Positions 1-5,806 of a stretch of DNA of 10,943 nt are shown here, one piece after another. The position numbers were made by a program, and so were the translations under genes. This DNA is from Accumulibacter sp. (GTDB taxonomy: Bacteria; Pseudomonadota; Gammaproteobacteria; Burkholderiales; Rhodocyclaceae). Position 1 is the stretch's first letter, and every line of letters begins with the position of its first letter. Location: positions 1 through 10,943 of the forward strand of contig JAISDL010000183.1 of the NCBI GenBank assembly GCA_031264825.1, read 5' to 3'. The notes under the pieces were generated by a model, which searched no databases, was not told the origin of the DNA, and was given only the letters and a program-made list of their open reading frames with translations.

Positions 1-1114
1 CCATCGCCGCCGGCAGTCCGTTGTCGTCCGCGTAGTGGCCGACGAGCGGCGCCGTGAGGCCGCCGATGCTGACCGCGAGGCCGAGCGTCACGCCCGAAGC
101 GAAGCCCACTTTGCTCGGCAGATAGCTCTGTCCCAGGAGCACCAGCGGGCTGGCGATCGAAAAAAGCGAAAAGGCGATCGGCAACAAGAGCGCGCTCGCC
201 CAAAAAAGGTCCGTCGTCCGGGCGAAAAGGTAGAGGAAGGGCACGAGGAGAAGGTAGCCGAGTTTGACGACGCCGTTCGCCCCGATCCGGTCGGCGAGCA
301 CCCCGCCAATCAAGGTCGATACGGCGCCCATCGCGCAGAGCGCGGCCAGCGCCGTCCCGCCGGCGGCCTCCGACTGGTGCAGCGCGTGGATCCAATAAAG
401 CGGCAGGAAGGTGTTGAGGCTGTAGAAAACGACCGAGCGGATGACGATGGCGACGGACAGCCAGGAAAATTCGAACCATTCGTCTTTCGGCGCCTGAGGC
501 TTTTCGCCTTCCGAAGCCGCCGAATCGCCGCCTTTTACCGCCGCCGGGATTCCTTGGGGGGTTTCCTTGCTCGATCGGCTCAGCAGAAAAGGCATCACAA
601 TGCCCGGAAGGAACAAAAGCGCGCTGCCCGCCGTTCCGAACAGAAGCAGCGCCGGCGTCATGAGCGCCGGACCGAGCGCGAATCCGACGTTTCCGCCGAC
701 CGAAAAAATTCCCAGCCCCGCGCCTTTCTTTTTGCCCGCCAGGGCGTTCGCGCGCCGCGCCGCTTCGGGGTGGAACGCGGCGATTCCGACCCCGCTCAAG
801 GTCGCGCAAAGAAACATCTGCCCGTAGTCGGGCACGAATCCGATGAACGCCAACGCGACGCACGCGAGAAAAACCCCCGCCGGCATCAGCCAGTTTTTGG
901 CCATTTTGTCGGCCAGGACGCCGAAGATCGGCTGCACGATCGAAGACGAAAGCGCCATCGCAAACGCCAGTCCGGCCGCGTCGGCGTAGCTCAGGCCGCC
1001 GCGCCGGATCAGAAAAGGGAGGATCGCCGGCAACGCGCCCTGGTTGAGGTCGGTGAACATATGCCCCGCCGAGAGCATCCACAGAGACTTCCTGTCCATT
1101 TCGGTGCCTTGCAT
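1..1114 (-). CDS. MFS transporter, fosmidomycin-resistance (Fsr) family, C-terminus cut by window edge
   Basis: Inner-membrane major facilitator superfamily protein, probably a proton-driven drug or metabolite exporter like E. coli Fsr. Reading the minus strand from ATG at 1114 gives 371 residues with no stop before the window edge; Fsr proteins run to about 400, so roughly 30 residues are missing. Family marks are the N-terminal SAGHMFTDLNQGALPAILPF segment (residues 15-34), GVLADK at 65-70 in the loop after TM2, and FHPEAAR at 114-120, close to the FHPEASR motif of Fsr. Alternating hydrophobic segments continue through the frame. A hydrophilic stretch at about 180-213 is the usual central cytoplasmic loop. 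A second ATG at 1099 (residue 6) is an alternative start. It is the last visible gene of the minus-strand run, 36 bases after the 317-residue gene. The substrate cannot be read from sequence; fosmidomycin export is only the family's name-giving activity. Confidence 0.88.
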   Translation of the reverse strand, partial: MQGTEMDRKSLWMLSAGHMFTDLNQGALPAILPFLIRRGGLSYADAAGLAFAMALSSSIVQPIFGVLADKMAKNWLMPAGVFLACVALAFIGFVPDYGQMFLCATLSGVGIAAFHPEAARRANALAGKKKGAGLGIFSVGGNVGFALGPALMTPALLLFGTAGSALLFLPGIVMPFLLSRSSKETPQGIPAAVKGGDSAASEGEKPQAPKDEWFEFSWLSVAIVIRSVVFYSLNTFLPLYWIHALHQSEAAGGTALAALCAMGAVSTLIGGVLADRIGANGVVKLGYLLLVPFLYLFARTTDLFWASALLLPIAFSLFSIASPLVLLGQSYLPSKVGFASGVTLGLAVSIGGLTAPLVGHYADDNGLPAAM

Positions 1115-1150
1115 TTTTCGACCCTTCGCGTTCTCGACCGAAAGGAAGCG

Positions 1151-2104
1151 TCAGTCGGGCAGCGGCGCGACGCCCGGGCGCCGGGGCAGGCGTCCGCTTT
1201 TCAGATAAATCGCGCAGCGCTTCAGATAGACATTCATGCTTTTCGGCATCGGCGTGCGCGCGCGCGAGATATAGATGACGAGGTCGCGGCCTTCGCCGAG
1301 CAAGCGCTGCCCGGCGGAAACGCTGTGCCTGCCGTCGGACGCGCCGCGCCGGGGGACGAAACACATCAAGCGGTCGGAAGCCGCGACGAGGCAAGGCCAG
1401 GCTTCGAGGATATCGGCGTCGGTACGCAAGAGTTCCGTCTTGGCTTTCGCTTTTTCGGCGAACTCGCCGATCAGCGCGTCGACTTCCTCGAACGCCGGAA
1501 TTTTCCGGAAGACCTCGCGCATCCCCGCGGCGATTTGGTCGATGTCCCGCATGCTCTGCGCGATCTTGATGTAACGCGTTTCGTAGAATTCTTCGAGCGG
1601 CACCGAGAACGCGCGAAACGGCTCGCCCCAGAGTTCGTCGATCCCCTCGTCGCCGCTCCGATGGAGGACCGAACGCCCAAGTTCCATCGCTTCGAGCAGG
1701 CAACCGCCGCACTCGCGCATCAGCGGGTTCTCGGGCAGGATTTCGACGCCGGACTCCTGCATTTCGACGAGTTTCTTGAAAATATCGCCGGCGCGATTGA
1801 AGAGCGCGCCTGCCAGCATCGCCGACTTGACCCGCCAGCGCGCCGGGTCGCTTTCCGTTTGGAAACTTTCGCGCGCGTCGATGAGGCGCGATCCGGGGAT
1901 GTTGAGGCCGTGCTCGGTATGATTGAAGAGGCGCCGCGTCAGCGCCTCGATCAACTGCTTTTTCGCTTCCAGCGTATTGTTCGAGATCGCGTAGGTCTTG
2001 ACCCAGTAGCCTTCGTAATGAACCCTTTCGACCCCGTCGACGATTCGCCGCGTCCCGGGTTCGGGCGCGCCGCGCGGGGACGCTTCTTCGATTTCTGGAA
2101 GCAT
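1151..2104 (-). CDS. conserved hypothetical protein, 317 aa, soluble
   Basis: I do not recognise a characterised family. The frame gives 317 residues with no signal peptide and no membrane segment, so it is probably cytoplasmic. The most conserved-looking part runs from about residue 27 to 240. It includes EGYWVKTY (31-38), LTRRLFNHTEHGLNIPG (55-71), a CGGC pair of cysteines (132-135), and EGIDELWGEPFRAF (153-166) followed by FYETRYIKIAQSMRDID (173-189). The middle looks largely helical. The first 25 or so residues are Pro/Gly/Glu-rich and may be less conserved. The ATG at 2104 has only a weak GGA before it, so the start is less certain than the frame. It lies 18 bases after the 116-residue gene and 36 before the MFS gene, consistent with one transcript. 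My impression is that similar uncharacterised proteins occur in other betaproteobacteria, but no search was run. Function unknown. Confidence 0.85.
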   Translation of the reverse strand: MLPEIEEASPRGAPEPGTRRIVDGVERVHYEGYWVKTYAISNNTLEAKKQLIEALTRRLFNHTEHGLNIPGSRLIDARESFQTESDPARWRVKSAMLAGALFNRAGDIFKKLVEMQESGVEILPENPLMRECGGCLLEAMELGRSVLHRSGDEGIDELWGEPFRAFSVPLEEFYETRYIKIAQSMRDIDQIAAGMREVFRKIPAFEEVDALIGEFAEKAKAKTELLRTDADILEAWPCLVAASDRLMCFVPRRGASDGRHSVSAGQRLLGEGRDLVIYISRARTPMPKSMNVYLKRCAIYLKSGRLPRRPGVAPLPD

Positions 2105-2122
2105 GATTCCGAGAGCCGCGCT

Positions 2123-2473
2123 TTACGCGGACGGCATCGAAAAGTCCAGACCTTCCGTGCCGCGCATTTCCAGCTTGTACGACGCCCGGAAAGCGTCGGC
2201 GTCGATGATCTCTATCCGATCCCCGTCGCACCAGAGCGCTTCTTTCTGCTCCGCCTTCGGCACTTCGAACACGCTGATCTCCCGACCGCGCGAACGGCAG
2301 ACGACTTTCGCGTCGATATAGACGACGCAATCGCTTCTATGGTGCGCCGTGCTTGCGAGCCAGCGCACGAGAATCGATTCGAGCCCCGTGCGCTCCGAAC
2401 CGTCGACGAGCCGAAGCGCGTTGAGGAAACGCTCGATGACGCACGCGGTCTGTTCAAGGCTGAGGCGCGGCAT
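2123..2473 (-). CDS. hypothetical protein, 116 aa
   Basis: Small soluble protein of unknown function. I place the start at ATG 2473 because GGAGAG (2479-2484) sits five bases upstream, a strong ribosome binding site. An in-frame ATG at 2500 would add nine residues (MTSRTWRDA) and overlap the stop of the upstream gene as ATGA, but it has no comparable site. The protein begins with a likely amphipathic helix containing VIERFLNALRLVDG, followed by a mixed alpha/beta region with short beta-like stretches (VVYIDAKVVCRS, REISVFEVP, DRIEIIDADAF). No known motif or membrane segment was found. It sits 23 bases after the membrane-protein gene and 18 before the 317-residue gene. Its position suggests a shared function with those two, but nothing in the sequence says what that is. 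Confidence 0.78.
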   Translation of the reverse strand: MPRLSLEQTACVIERFLNALRLVDGSERTGLESILVRWLASTAHHRSDCVVYIDAKVVCRSRGREISVFEVPKAEQKEALWCDGDRIEIIDADAFRASYKLEMRGTEGLDFSMPSA

Positions 2474-2496
2474 GGCGTCTCTCCAGGTTCGGGATG

Positions 2497-3081
2497 TCAT
2501 TCATCGTGTTTTTCTCCACCCGGCGCGTCCTCGGACGGGACTGCGGGGTCGCTCGCGGAATCGGGATCGTTTCGGGAGCCGTTTTCGGTCACATCACCCT
2601 CAGCAGCGTCTTCGGCGTCGCTCGGATAGACCGCTTCGGGCGCGAAACGGTGTACGCCTTCCGTCATGAGTTTTACCGCTTCGGCAAACTTTTGCGCTTT
2701 TTCCTGCAAGACTTTTTCTTTCGGCGAGCGCGATTTCACGCGAAAGCGCTGCTCTTCGATCGTCAGTTGGGTCTTGAGTCCGGTTCTCAGGCAGATCGAA
2801 TTGTCTTTTTCCGAAAAACTCAAGTTTTTCACGTTGGCGTAATAAACGATCCGGTCGCCGCAAATCAGGTACCGCGGCCCGATCCGGAGCGTCCGCTCGC
2901 CGCGCAGGTAGACCATCGCCGGAATCGCGAGTGCAATGAGGCCGAAAGGAAAAAGCAGGCGCGCGAACACGAGCGCGAGGAAGAGCGCGAGCGCGAACAT
3001 ATACTTTCGCTTCACCGTCAGGGCAACGCGCCCGCCGTGGTTATAATCGAAAACGGCGAGCGACGGCGCATTCAGTTCCAT
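2497..3081 (-). CDS. hypothetical membrane protein with possible bacterial PH-like domain, 194 aa
   Basis: Start ATG 3081 has an excellent ribosome binding site, GGAGGAA at 3086-3092. Residues about 27-59 form two close hydrophobic segments (a helical hairpin) broken by RLLFPFG, with basic residues before (KRKY) and after (YLRGER). Residues about 62-140 follow as a beta-rich block beginning TLRIGPRYLICGDRIVYY and ending in a helix rich in Lys and Glu. This layout, membrane hairpin then a strand-rich domain closed by a helix, resembles bacterial PH (bPH) domain membrane proteins. That is an inference from pattern, not a recognised family hit. The last 45 residues are acidic, Asp/Glu/Ser/Pro-rich and probably disordered. 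The gene is the first of the run that continues through the 116-residue, 317-residue and MFS genes. It begins about 70 bases beyond the rpmG terminator, and I see no convincing promoter in that gap. Confidence 0.82.
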   Translation of the reverse strand: MELNAPSLAVFDYNHGGRVALTVKRKYMFALALFLALVFARLLFPFGLIALAIPAMVYLRGERTLRIGPRYLICGDRIVYYANVKNLSFSEKDNSICLRTGLKTQLTIEEQRFRVKSRSPKEKVLQEKAQKFAEAVKLMTEGVHRFAPEAVYPSDAEDAAEGDVTENGSRNDPDSASDPAVPSEDAPGGEKHDE

Positions 3082-3149
3082 CGTATTCCTCCGAACACGG
3101 CACCGGAAAAAGCGTCTCCCGGCAGACTTTCCGGAAAATCCTTTCGCAG

Positions 3150-3180
3150 AAAAAAGGGCCTCGTCCGGCGGACGAAGCCC
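3150..3180 (-). terminator. intrinsic terminator downstream of rpmG
   Basis: On the minus strand an 11-bp stem (GGGCTTCGTCC paired with GGACGAGGCCC, containing one G-T wobble) closes a 3-base GCC loop and is followed at once by six T residues (3155-3150). It starts 18 bases past the rpmG stop codon. This is a textbook rho-independent terminator and should separate rpmBG from the unknown-gene run, apart from readthrough. Confidence 0.93.
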
Positions 3181-3198
3181 TCTTCCGCCCCGAAGGGA

Positions 3199-3354
3199 TT
3201 ATCTCAGCTTCGTTTCTTTATACGCCACGTGCTTGCGGGCCTTCGGGTCGTATTTCACGAACTCGAGTTTGCCCGTCGTGGTCTTCTTGTTCTTGGTCGT
3301 CGTATAGAAGTGGCCGGTTCCGGCCGTCGATTCGAGTTTGATTTTTTCACGCAT
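3199..3354 (-). CDS. rpmG: 50S ribosomal protein L33
   Basis: Structural protein of the large ribosomal subunit. The 51-residue translation begins MREKIKLESTAGTGHFYTTT and ends KHVAYKETKLR, which matches bacterial L33 along its whole length. It is the C-minus form: the two Cys-x-x-Cys zinc pairs of C-plus L33 paralogs are absent. A strong AAAGGAG (3363-3369) lies eight bases before the ATG and overlaps the rpmB stop codon. The gene follows rpmB by 14 bases, the usual proteobacterial rpmB-rpmG pair, and is closed by a strong terminator. Confidence 0.97.
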   Translation of the reverse strand: MREKIKLESTAGTGHFYTTTKNKKTTTGKLEFVKYDPKARKHVAYKETKLR

Positions 3355-3368
3355 GACCGAATCTCCTT

Positions 3369-3602
3369 TCAGATTTCGCCGCGCGCGCGCAAATCGGCAA
3401 GAATGACGTCAATCCCCTTCTTGTCGATGAGGCGCAGGCCCGCGTTGGATATGCGCAGACGCACCCAGTGCTGTTCGCTCTCGACCCAGAACCGGCGATA
3501 ATGCAGGTTCGGCAGAAAGCGGCGTTTCGTTTTGTTGTGGGCATGGGAAATATTGTTCCCGACCATCGGGCCCTTGCCCGTTACTTGGCAAACACGCGCC
3601 AT
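3369..3602 (-). CDS. rpmB: 50S ribosomal protein L28
   Basis: Large-subunit ribosomal protein of 77 residues. It opens with MARVCQVTGKGPMVGNNISH, the conserved N-terminus of proteobacterial L28, followed by NKTKRRFLPNL and the C-terminal DKKGIDVILADLRARGE. Length and sequence are typical, with the closest resemblance to betaproteobacterial L28. AAGGAA (3605-3610) precedes the ATG and a consensus-like promoter lies about 40 bases upstream. It is co-transcribed with rpmG. It is divergent from the ATPase gene at 3797, so the 194-base space between them carries the promoters of both. Confidence 0.97.
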   Translation of the reverse strand: MARVCQVTGKGPMVGNNISHAHNKTKRRFLPNLHYRRFWVESEQHWVRLRISNAGLRLIDKKGIDVILADLRARGEI

Positions 3603-3642
3603 GGTTCCTTACTCCGGTTGGTCGTTTGGGGGAAAACGAAGG

Positions 3643-3671
3643 ATTCTAGCCAAGTTGGCGTTTTGTTTCAA
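3643..3671 (-). promoter_or_regulatory. sigma70-type promoter of rpmB-rpmG
   Basis: On the minus strand TTGAAA (3671-3666) and TAGAAT (3648-3643) are separated by exactly 17 bases. Each box differs from consensus by one base. The -10 box lies about 40 bases before the rpmB start, leaving a short leader with an AAGGAA ribosome binding site. A near-palindrome, AAAAGC-c-GCTTTT (3692-3704), lies just upstream of the -35 box; its role, if any, is unknown. Confidence 0.85.
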
Positions 3672-3715
3672 GTTTTTTTCGAAGAAAGCGCAAAAGCCGC
3701 TTTTCGCGGAGTAAG

Positions 3716-3762
3716 TTTCAGTTTTTACCTGAAATCCCGCCCCCACCGCATTTCAGTATAGT
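3716..3762 (+). promoter_or_regulatory. probable promoter/operator of the ATPase-DUF4276 cassette
   Basis: Three related half-sites precede the cassette: TTTCAG (3716-3721), CTGAAAT (3729-3735) and ATTTCAG (3750-3756). The last two form a perfect 7-bp inverted repeat whose centres are 21 bp apart, two helical turns. The last half-site abuts TATAGT (3757-3762), a good -10 candidate about 35 bases before the ATG. No good -35 box is found at the expected distance, and that place is occupied by the repeat. I infer a promoter controlled by a dimeric DNA-binding protein, repressor or activator. No regulator gene is present beside it. Confidence 0.45.
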
Positions 3763-3796
3763 ATATCTGGGGAAAGCAGGATTGTGAGGAGTTCTC

Positions 3797-4990
3797 ATGC
3801 GGATCGAAAGCATACAACTGAAAAACTACAAGAGTTTCCGCGACGCCGGGATCTCCGATATTCCCGGCCTGTGCGTGATGGTTGGCGCGAACGGTTCAGG
3901 CAAGAGCACGCTGTTCGGCGTGTTCGGCTTTTTGAAGGATTGTTTGTTGCACAATGTGCGTCACGCCCTGCAACAACGCGGCGGCTTCCGTGAAGTGCTT
4001 TCGCGCAACGTCGACCCGGACGAAGGCATCCGGATCGAGATCAAATTCCGAATGGAGATCGCCAAGGTCGAACGGCTGGTGACCTACGCACTGCATTTGG
4101 GCGAGAAAAAAGGTCGGCCTGTCGTTTTGCACGAAGTGCTACGTTACAAGAGAGGGCGCTACGGCTCACCGTATCGTTTCCTCGATTTTCGTTGCGGGAA
4201 TGGTTACGCGATCAACAACGAAGCGGATTTCAACAAACCCGACGAAGACTTGGAACGCGAGGAGCAAACCGTCGCGCGCGATACGCTGGCGATCAGCGGC
4301 TTGGGACAATTCGAGCGCTTCAAGGCCGCCAACGCTTTTCGGCGCCTGATCGAAAACTGGCACGTATCGGATTTCCATATCAATGCCGCGCGCGGCAGCA
4401 AGGAGGCTATTGGGATAGACGACCATCTTTCGGCGACCGGCGACAACCTCCAGCTTGTGGCGCGCAATATCTATGAAAATCGTCCCAAGGTATTCAGGCG
4501 CATCCTGGAGCGAATGCGCGAACGCGTCCCCGGCGTGAGCGAAGTCACGCCTAAACTCCTCGAAGACGGCCGTCTGTTGTTGCAATTCCGCGACGGTGCT
4601 TTCGCCGACCCTTTCATCGACCGTTACGTCTCGGACGGTACGATCAAGATGTTCGCCTATTTGGTACTCCTCTACGACCCGGACCCGCATCCGCTGCTCT
4701 GTGTGGAAGAGCCGGAAAACCAACTGCATCCGAAATTGCTGCGCGAACTGGCCGAAGAGTTCCGTGATTATGCACAGCGCGGCGCTTCTCAGGTGCTCGT
4801 GTCTACGCATTCGCCGGAACTACTCAACGCGCTCAGGCTCGATGAGGTATTCTGGCTCGTCAAAAAAGGCGGCTATACGCGAATACACCGGGCGCGGGAC
4901 GACGCCCAACTCGCCGCTTACATGCGGGAAGGCGACCTGATGGGCAATCTGTGGAAACAGGGATTTTTCCCCGAAGCCGACCCGCAATGA
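3797..4990 (+). CDS. AAA family ATPase (AAA_21 / OLD-like), probable defence-system ATPase
   Basis: Predicted cytoplasmic ATPase of 397 residues in the ABC/SMC-like AAA_15/AAA_21 group. The N-terminus IESIQLKNYKSF (3-14) is the typical first strand. Walker A is GANGSGKST (30-38). VSDGTIKM (278-285) occupies the ABC-signature position. Walker B is LLCVEEPEN (300-308) with the catalytic acidic pair at 304-305. STHSPELLN (336-344) is the switch-histidine region. The insert between Walker A and the signature is long and charged, as in this group. There is no fused nuclease domain: the protein stops soon after the switch. The TOPRIM-like partner is encoded next, overlapping by ATGA. GAGGAG (3786-3791) supports the start. 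GC is lower than in flanking genes: my count of 4501-4560 is 38/60, against 45/60 at 6001-6060. In PARIS and AbiL an ATPase of this type senses infection and holds or activates a partner effector; the same role here is inference. Confidence 0.93.
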   Translation: MRIESIQLKNYKSFRDAGISDIPGLCVMVGANGSGKSTLFGVFGFLKDCLLHNVRHALQQRGGFREVLSRNVDPDEGIRIEIKFRMEIAKVERLVTYALHLGEKKGRPVVLHEVLRYKRGRYGSPYRFLDFRCGNGYAINNEADFNKPDEDLEREEQTVARDTLAISGLGQFERFKAANAFRRLIENWHVSDFHINAARGSKEAIGIDDHLSATGDNLQLVARNIYENRPKVFRRILERMRERVPGVSEVTPKLLEDGRLLLQFRDGAFADPFIDRYVSDGTIKMFAYLVLLYDPDPHPLLCVEEPENQLHPKLLRELAEEFRDYAQRGASQVLVSTHSPELLNALRLDEVFWLVKKGGYTRIHRARDDAQLAAYMREGDLMGNLWKQGFFPEADPQ

Positions 4991-5562
4991 CAACGCTGGC
5001 TTTCTTTCTGGAAGAGGCATCAGCCGAAGCCATGCTCAAAGGCCTCCTGCCGCGTTGTCTGCCGGAAGAAACCGAGATTCTCTACCATGCATTCGATGGA
5101 AAGCAGAGTTTGAAAAAGCATCTCGTTCGTCGGCTTCGCCTATGGCAAAAGCCCGACACGCGCTTTATCGTGCTGTGCGACCAAGACAGCGGAAAATGTG
5201 AGGACATAAAACGCGAGCTGACGCGGCTTTGTACCGAAGCAGGTCACCCGGAAGCGCTGGTACGAATCGCCTGCCATGAACTGGAAAGCTTCTACCTTGG
5301 CGATCTTGCCGCCGTGGAAGCCGGACTCGGCCTACGAAGCTTGTCCAGGGAACAGGCCCGTAGCAAGTACAGGAAACCGGATCGTCTGGCCAACGCGGCG
5401 GAAGAGCTTCGCAAGTTGAGCGGCGACAGGTATCAAAAAATTGCGGGATCAAGGGCGATTGCGCCGCACTTGCGTCTGGATGAGGGCGGTAATGCTTCGG
5501 AAAGCTTCCGCGCCTTGCTTTCCGGGATCCGTCGCGTTTTCGAAGAAACGCAAATCGCGTGA
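4987..5562 (+). CDS. DUF4276 family protein, TOPRIM-like putative effector nuclease
   Basis: The 191-residue protein starts at ATG 4987, inside the ATPase stop (ATGA), implying translational coupling. A longer in-frame start at 4951 would lie wholly within the ATPase gene and is unlikely. The N-terminal strand plus FFLEEASAEAML (6-17) puts acidic residues 9-10 where TOPRIM domains carry their catalytic glutamate. The strand FIVLCDQDSGK (60-70) gives the D65-x-D67 pair of the TOPRIM DxD motif. HELESFYLGD (97-106) is the best family mark, resembling the ELE-W/F-xLGD segment of DUF4276 proteins. The tail IAGSRAIAPHL (152-162) precedes a terminal helix. Length is usual for the family. TOPRIM folds cut DNA or RNA with metal ions, so an effector nuclease partner for the upstream ATPase is a reasonable inference; the target cannot be read from sequence. 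My count of 5101-5160 is 31/60 GC, low for this window and consistent with acquisition from elsewhere. Confidence 0.87.
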   Translation: MTTLAFFLEEASAEAMLKGLLPRCLPEETEILYHAFDGKQSLKKHLVRRLRLWQKPDTRFIVLCDQDSGKCEDIKRELTRLCTEAGHPEALVRIACHELESFYLGDLAAVEAGLGLRSLSREQARSKYRKPDRLANAAEELRKLSGDRYQKIAGSRAIAPHLRLDEGGNASESFRALLSGIRRVFEETQIA

Positions 5563-5580
5563 GCGTGCCCATGCGCCGGG

Positions 5581-5745
5581 ATACTCCGGTATTTCTCCTC
5601 GCGTCTGACCTCAGAAGCCATGGAAGGCATCAATAGCCGAATTCAAGAGATCAAACGCAGGGCCAGAGGCTTTCGCAACATCGAGAACGTCATCACCATG
5701 ATTTACCTCGAAGCCGCTCACCTCGATTTCCTTCTCCCCACTTGA
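5581..5745 (+). pseudogene. ISL3-family transposase, C-terminal remnant
   Basis: Only the last 54 or so codons remain. The frame reads ILRYFSSRLTSEAMEGINSR, then IQEIKRRARGFRNIENVITM, ending LPT before TGA at 5743. The EGINSRIQ-IKRRARGFRN run, after the conserved strand of the DDE core, is the hallmark of the end of ISL3 transposases. The catalytic domain, the N-terminal zinc-binding and HTH parts and the left end of the element are absent. The remnant begins about 18 bases after the DUF4276 stop codon and happens to be in frame with it. An internal ATG at 5620 would give a 41-residue peptide, but there is no reason to think it is used. It marks a past insertion beside the ATPase-DUF4276 pair, so that junction has been rearranged. 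Confidence 0.82.
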
Positions 5746-5762
5746 AATAGCGAAGAACCGAC

Positions 5763-5798
5763 TTTCCCCTCAAAAAAAGCGTATCGTCCGAGGGGAAA
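5763..5798. repeat. perfect 9-bp inverted repeat between convergent genes
   Basis: TTTCCCCTC (5763-5771) is matched by GAGGGGAAA (5790-5798) with an 18-base spacer. It starts nine bases past the glgA stop and lies 17 bases beyond the transposase remnant. It could act as a terminator or 3'-end stabilising hairpin for glgA or the cassette. The only T-run (seven T on the minus strand) lies in the loop, not after the stem, so it is not a standard intrinsic terminator. It could also be part of the old insertion-sequence end. Confidence 0.4.
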
Positions 5799-5806
5799 CA
5801 TCGGCT

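Noticed and set aside
35..2629. An 864-codon open frame on the plus strand
   Set aside because: It lies opposite the MFS, 317-residue and 116-residue genes, reads as Arg/Asp/Glu-rich low-information sequence with no domain, and is the kind of antisense frame that GC-rich coding sequence produces.
4951..4986. Longer start for the DUF4276 protein
   Set aside because: The 12 added residues lie inside the ATPase gene and the family fold begins with the strand right after ATG 4987, which forms the usual ATGA overlap.
5563..5745. Readthrough extension of DUF4276 into the in-frame transposase remnant
   Set aside because: The TGA at 5560-5562 ends the protein at the normal family length; the shared frame with the remnant is most simply coincidence.
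3769..5769. GGGGAAAG (3769-3776) and its inverted copy CTTTCCCC (5762-5769) flanking the cassette as possible element ends
   Set aside because: Eight bases is short enough to arise by chance between two intergenic regions of this size, the match breaks down beyond it, and no target duplication is visible. It is worth revisiting only if an ISL3 end is found at 5762.
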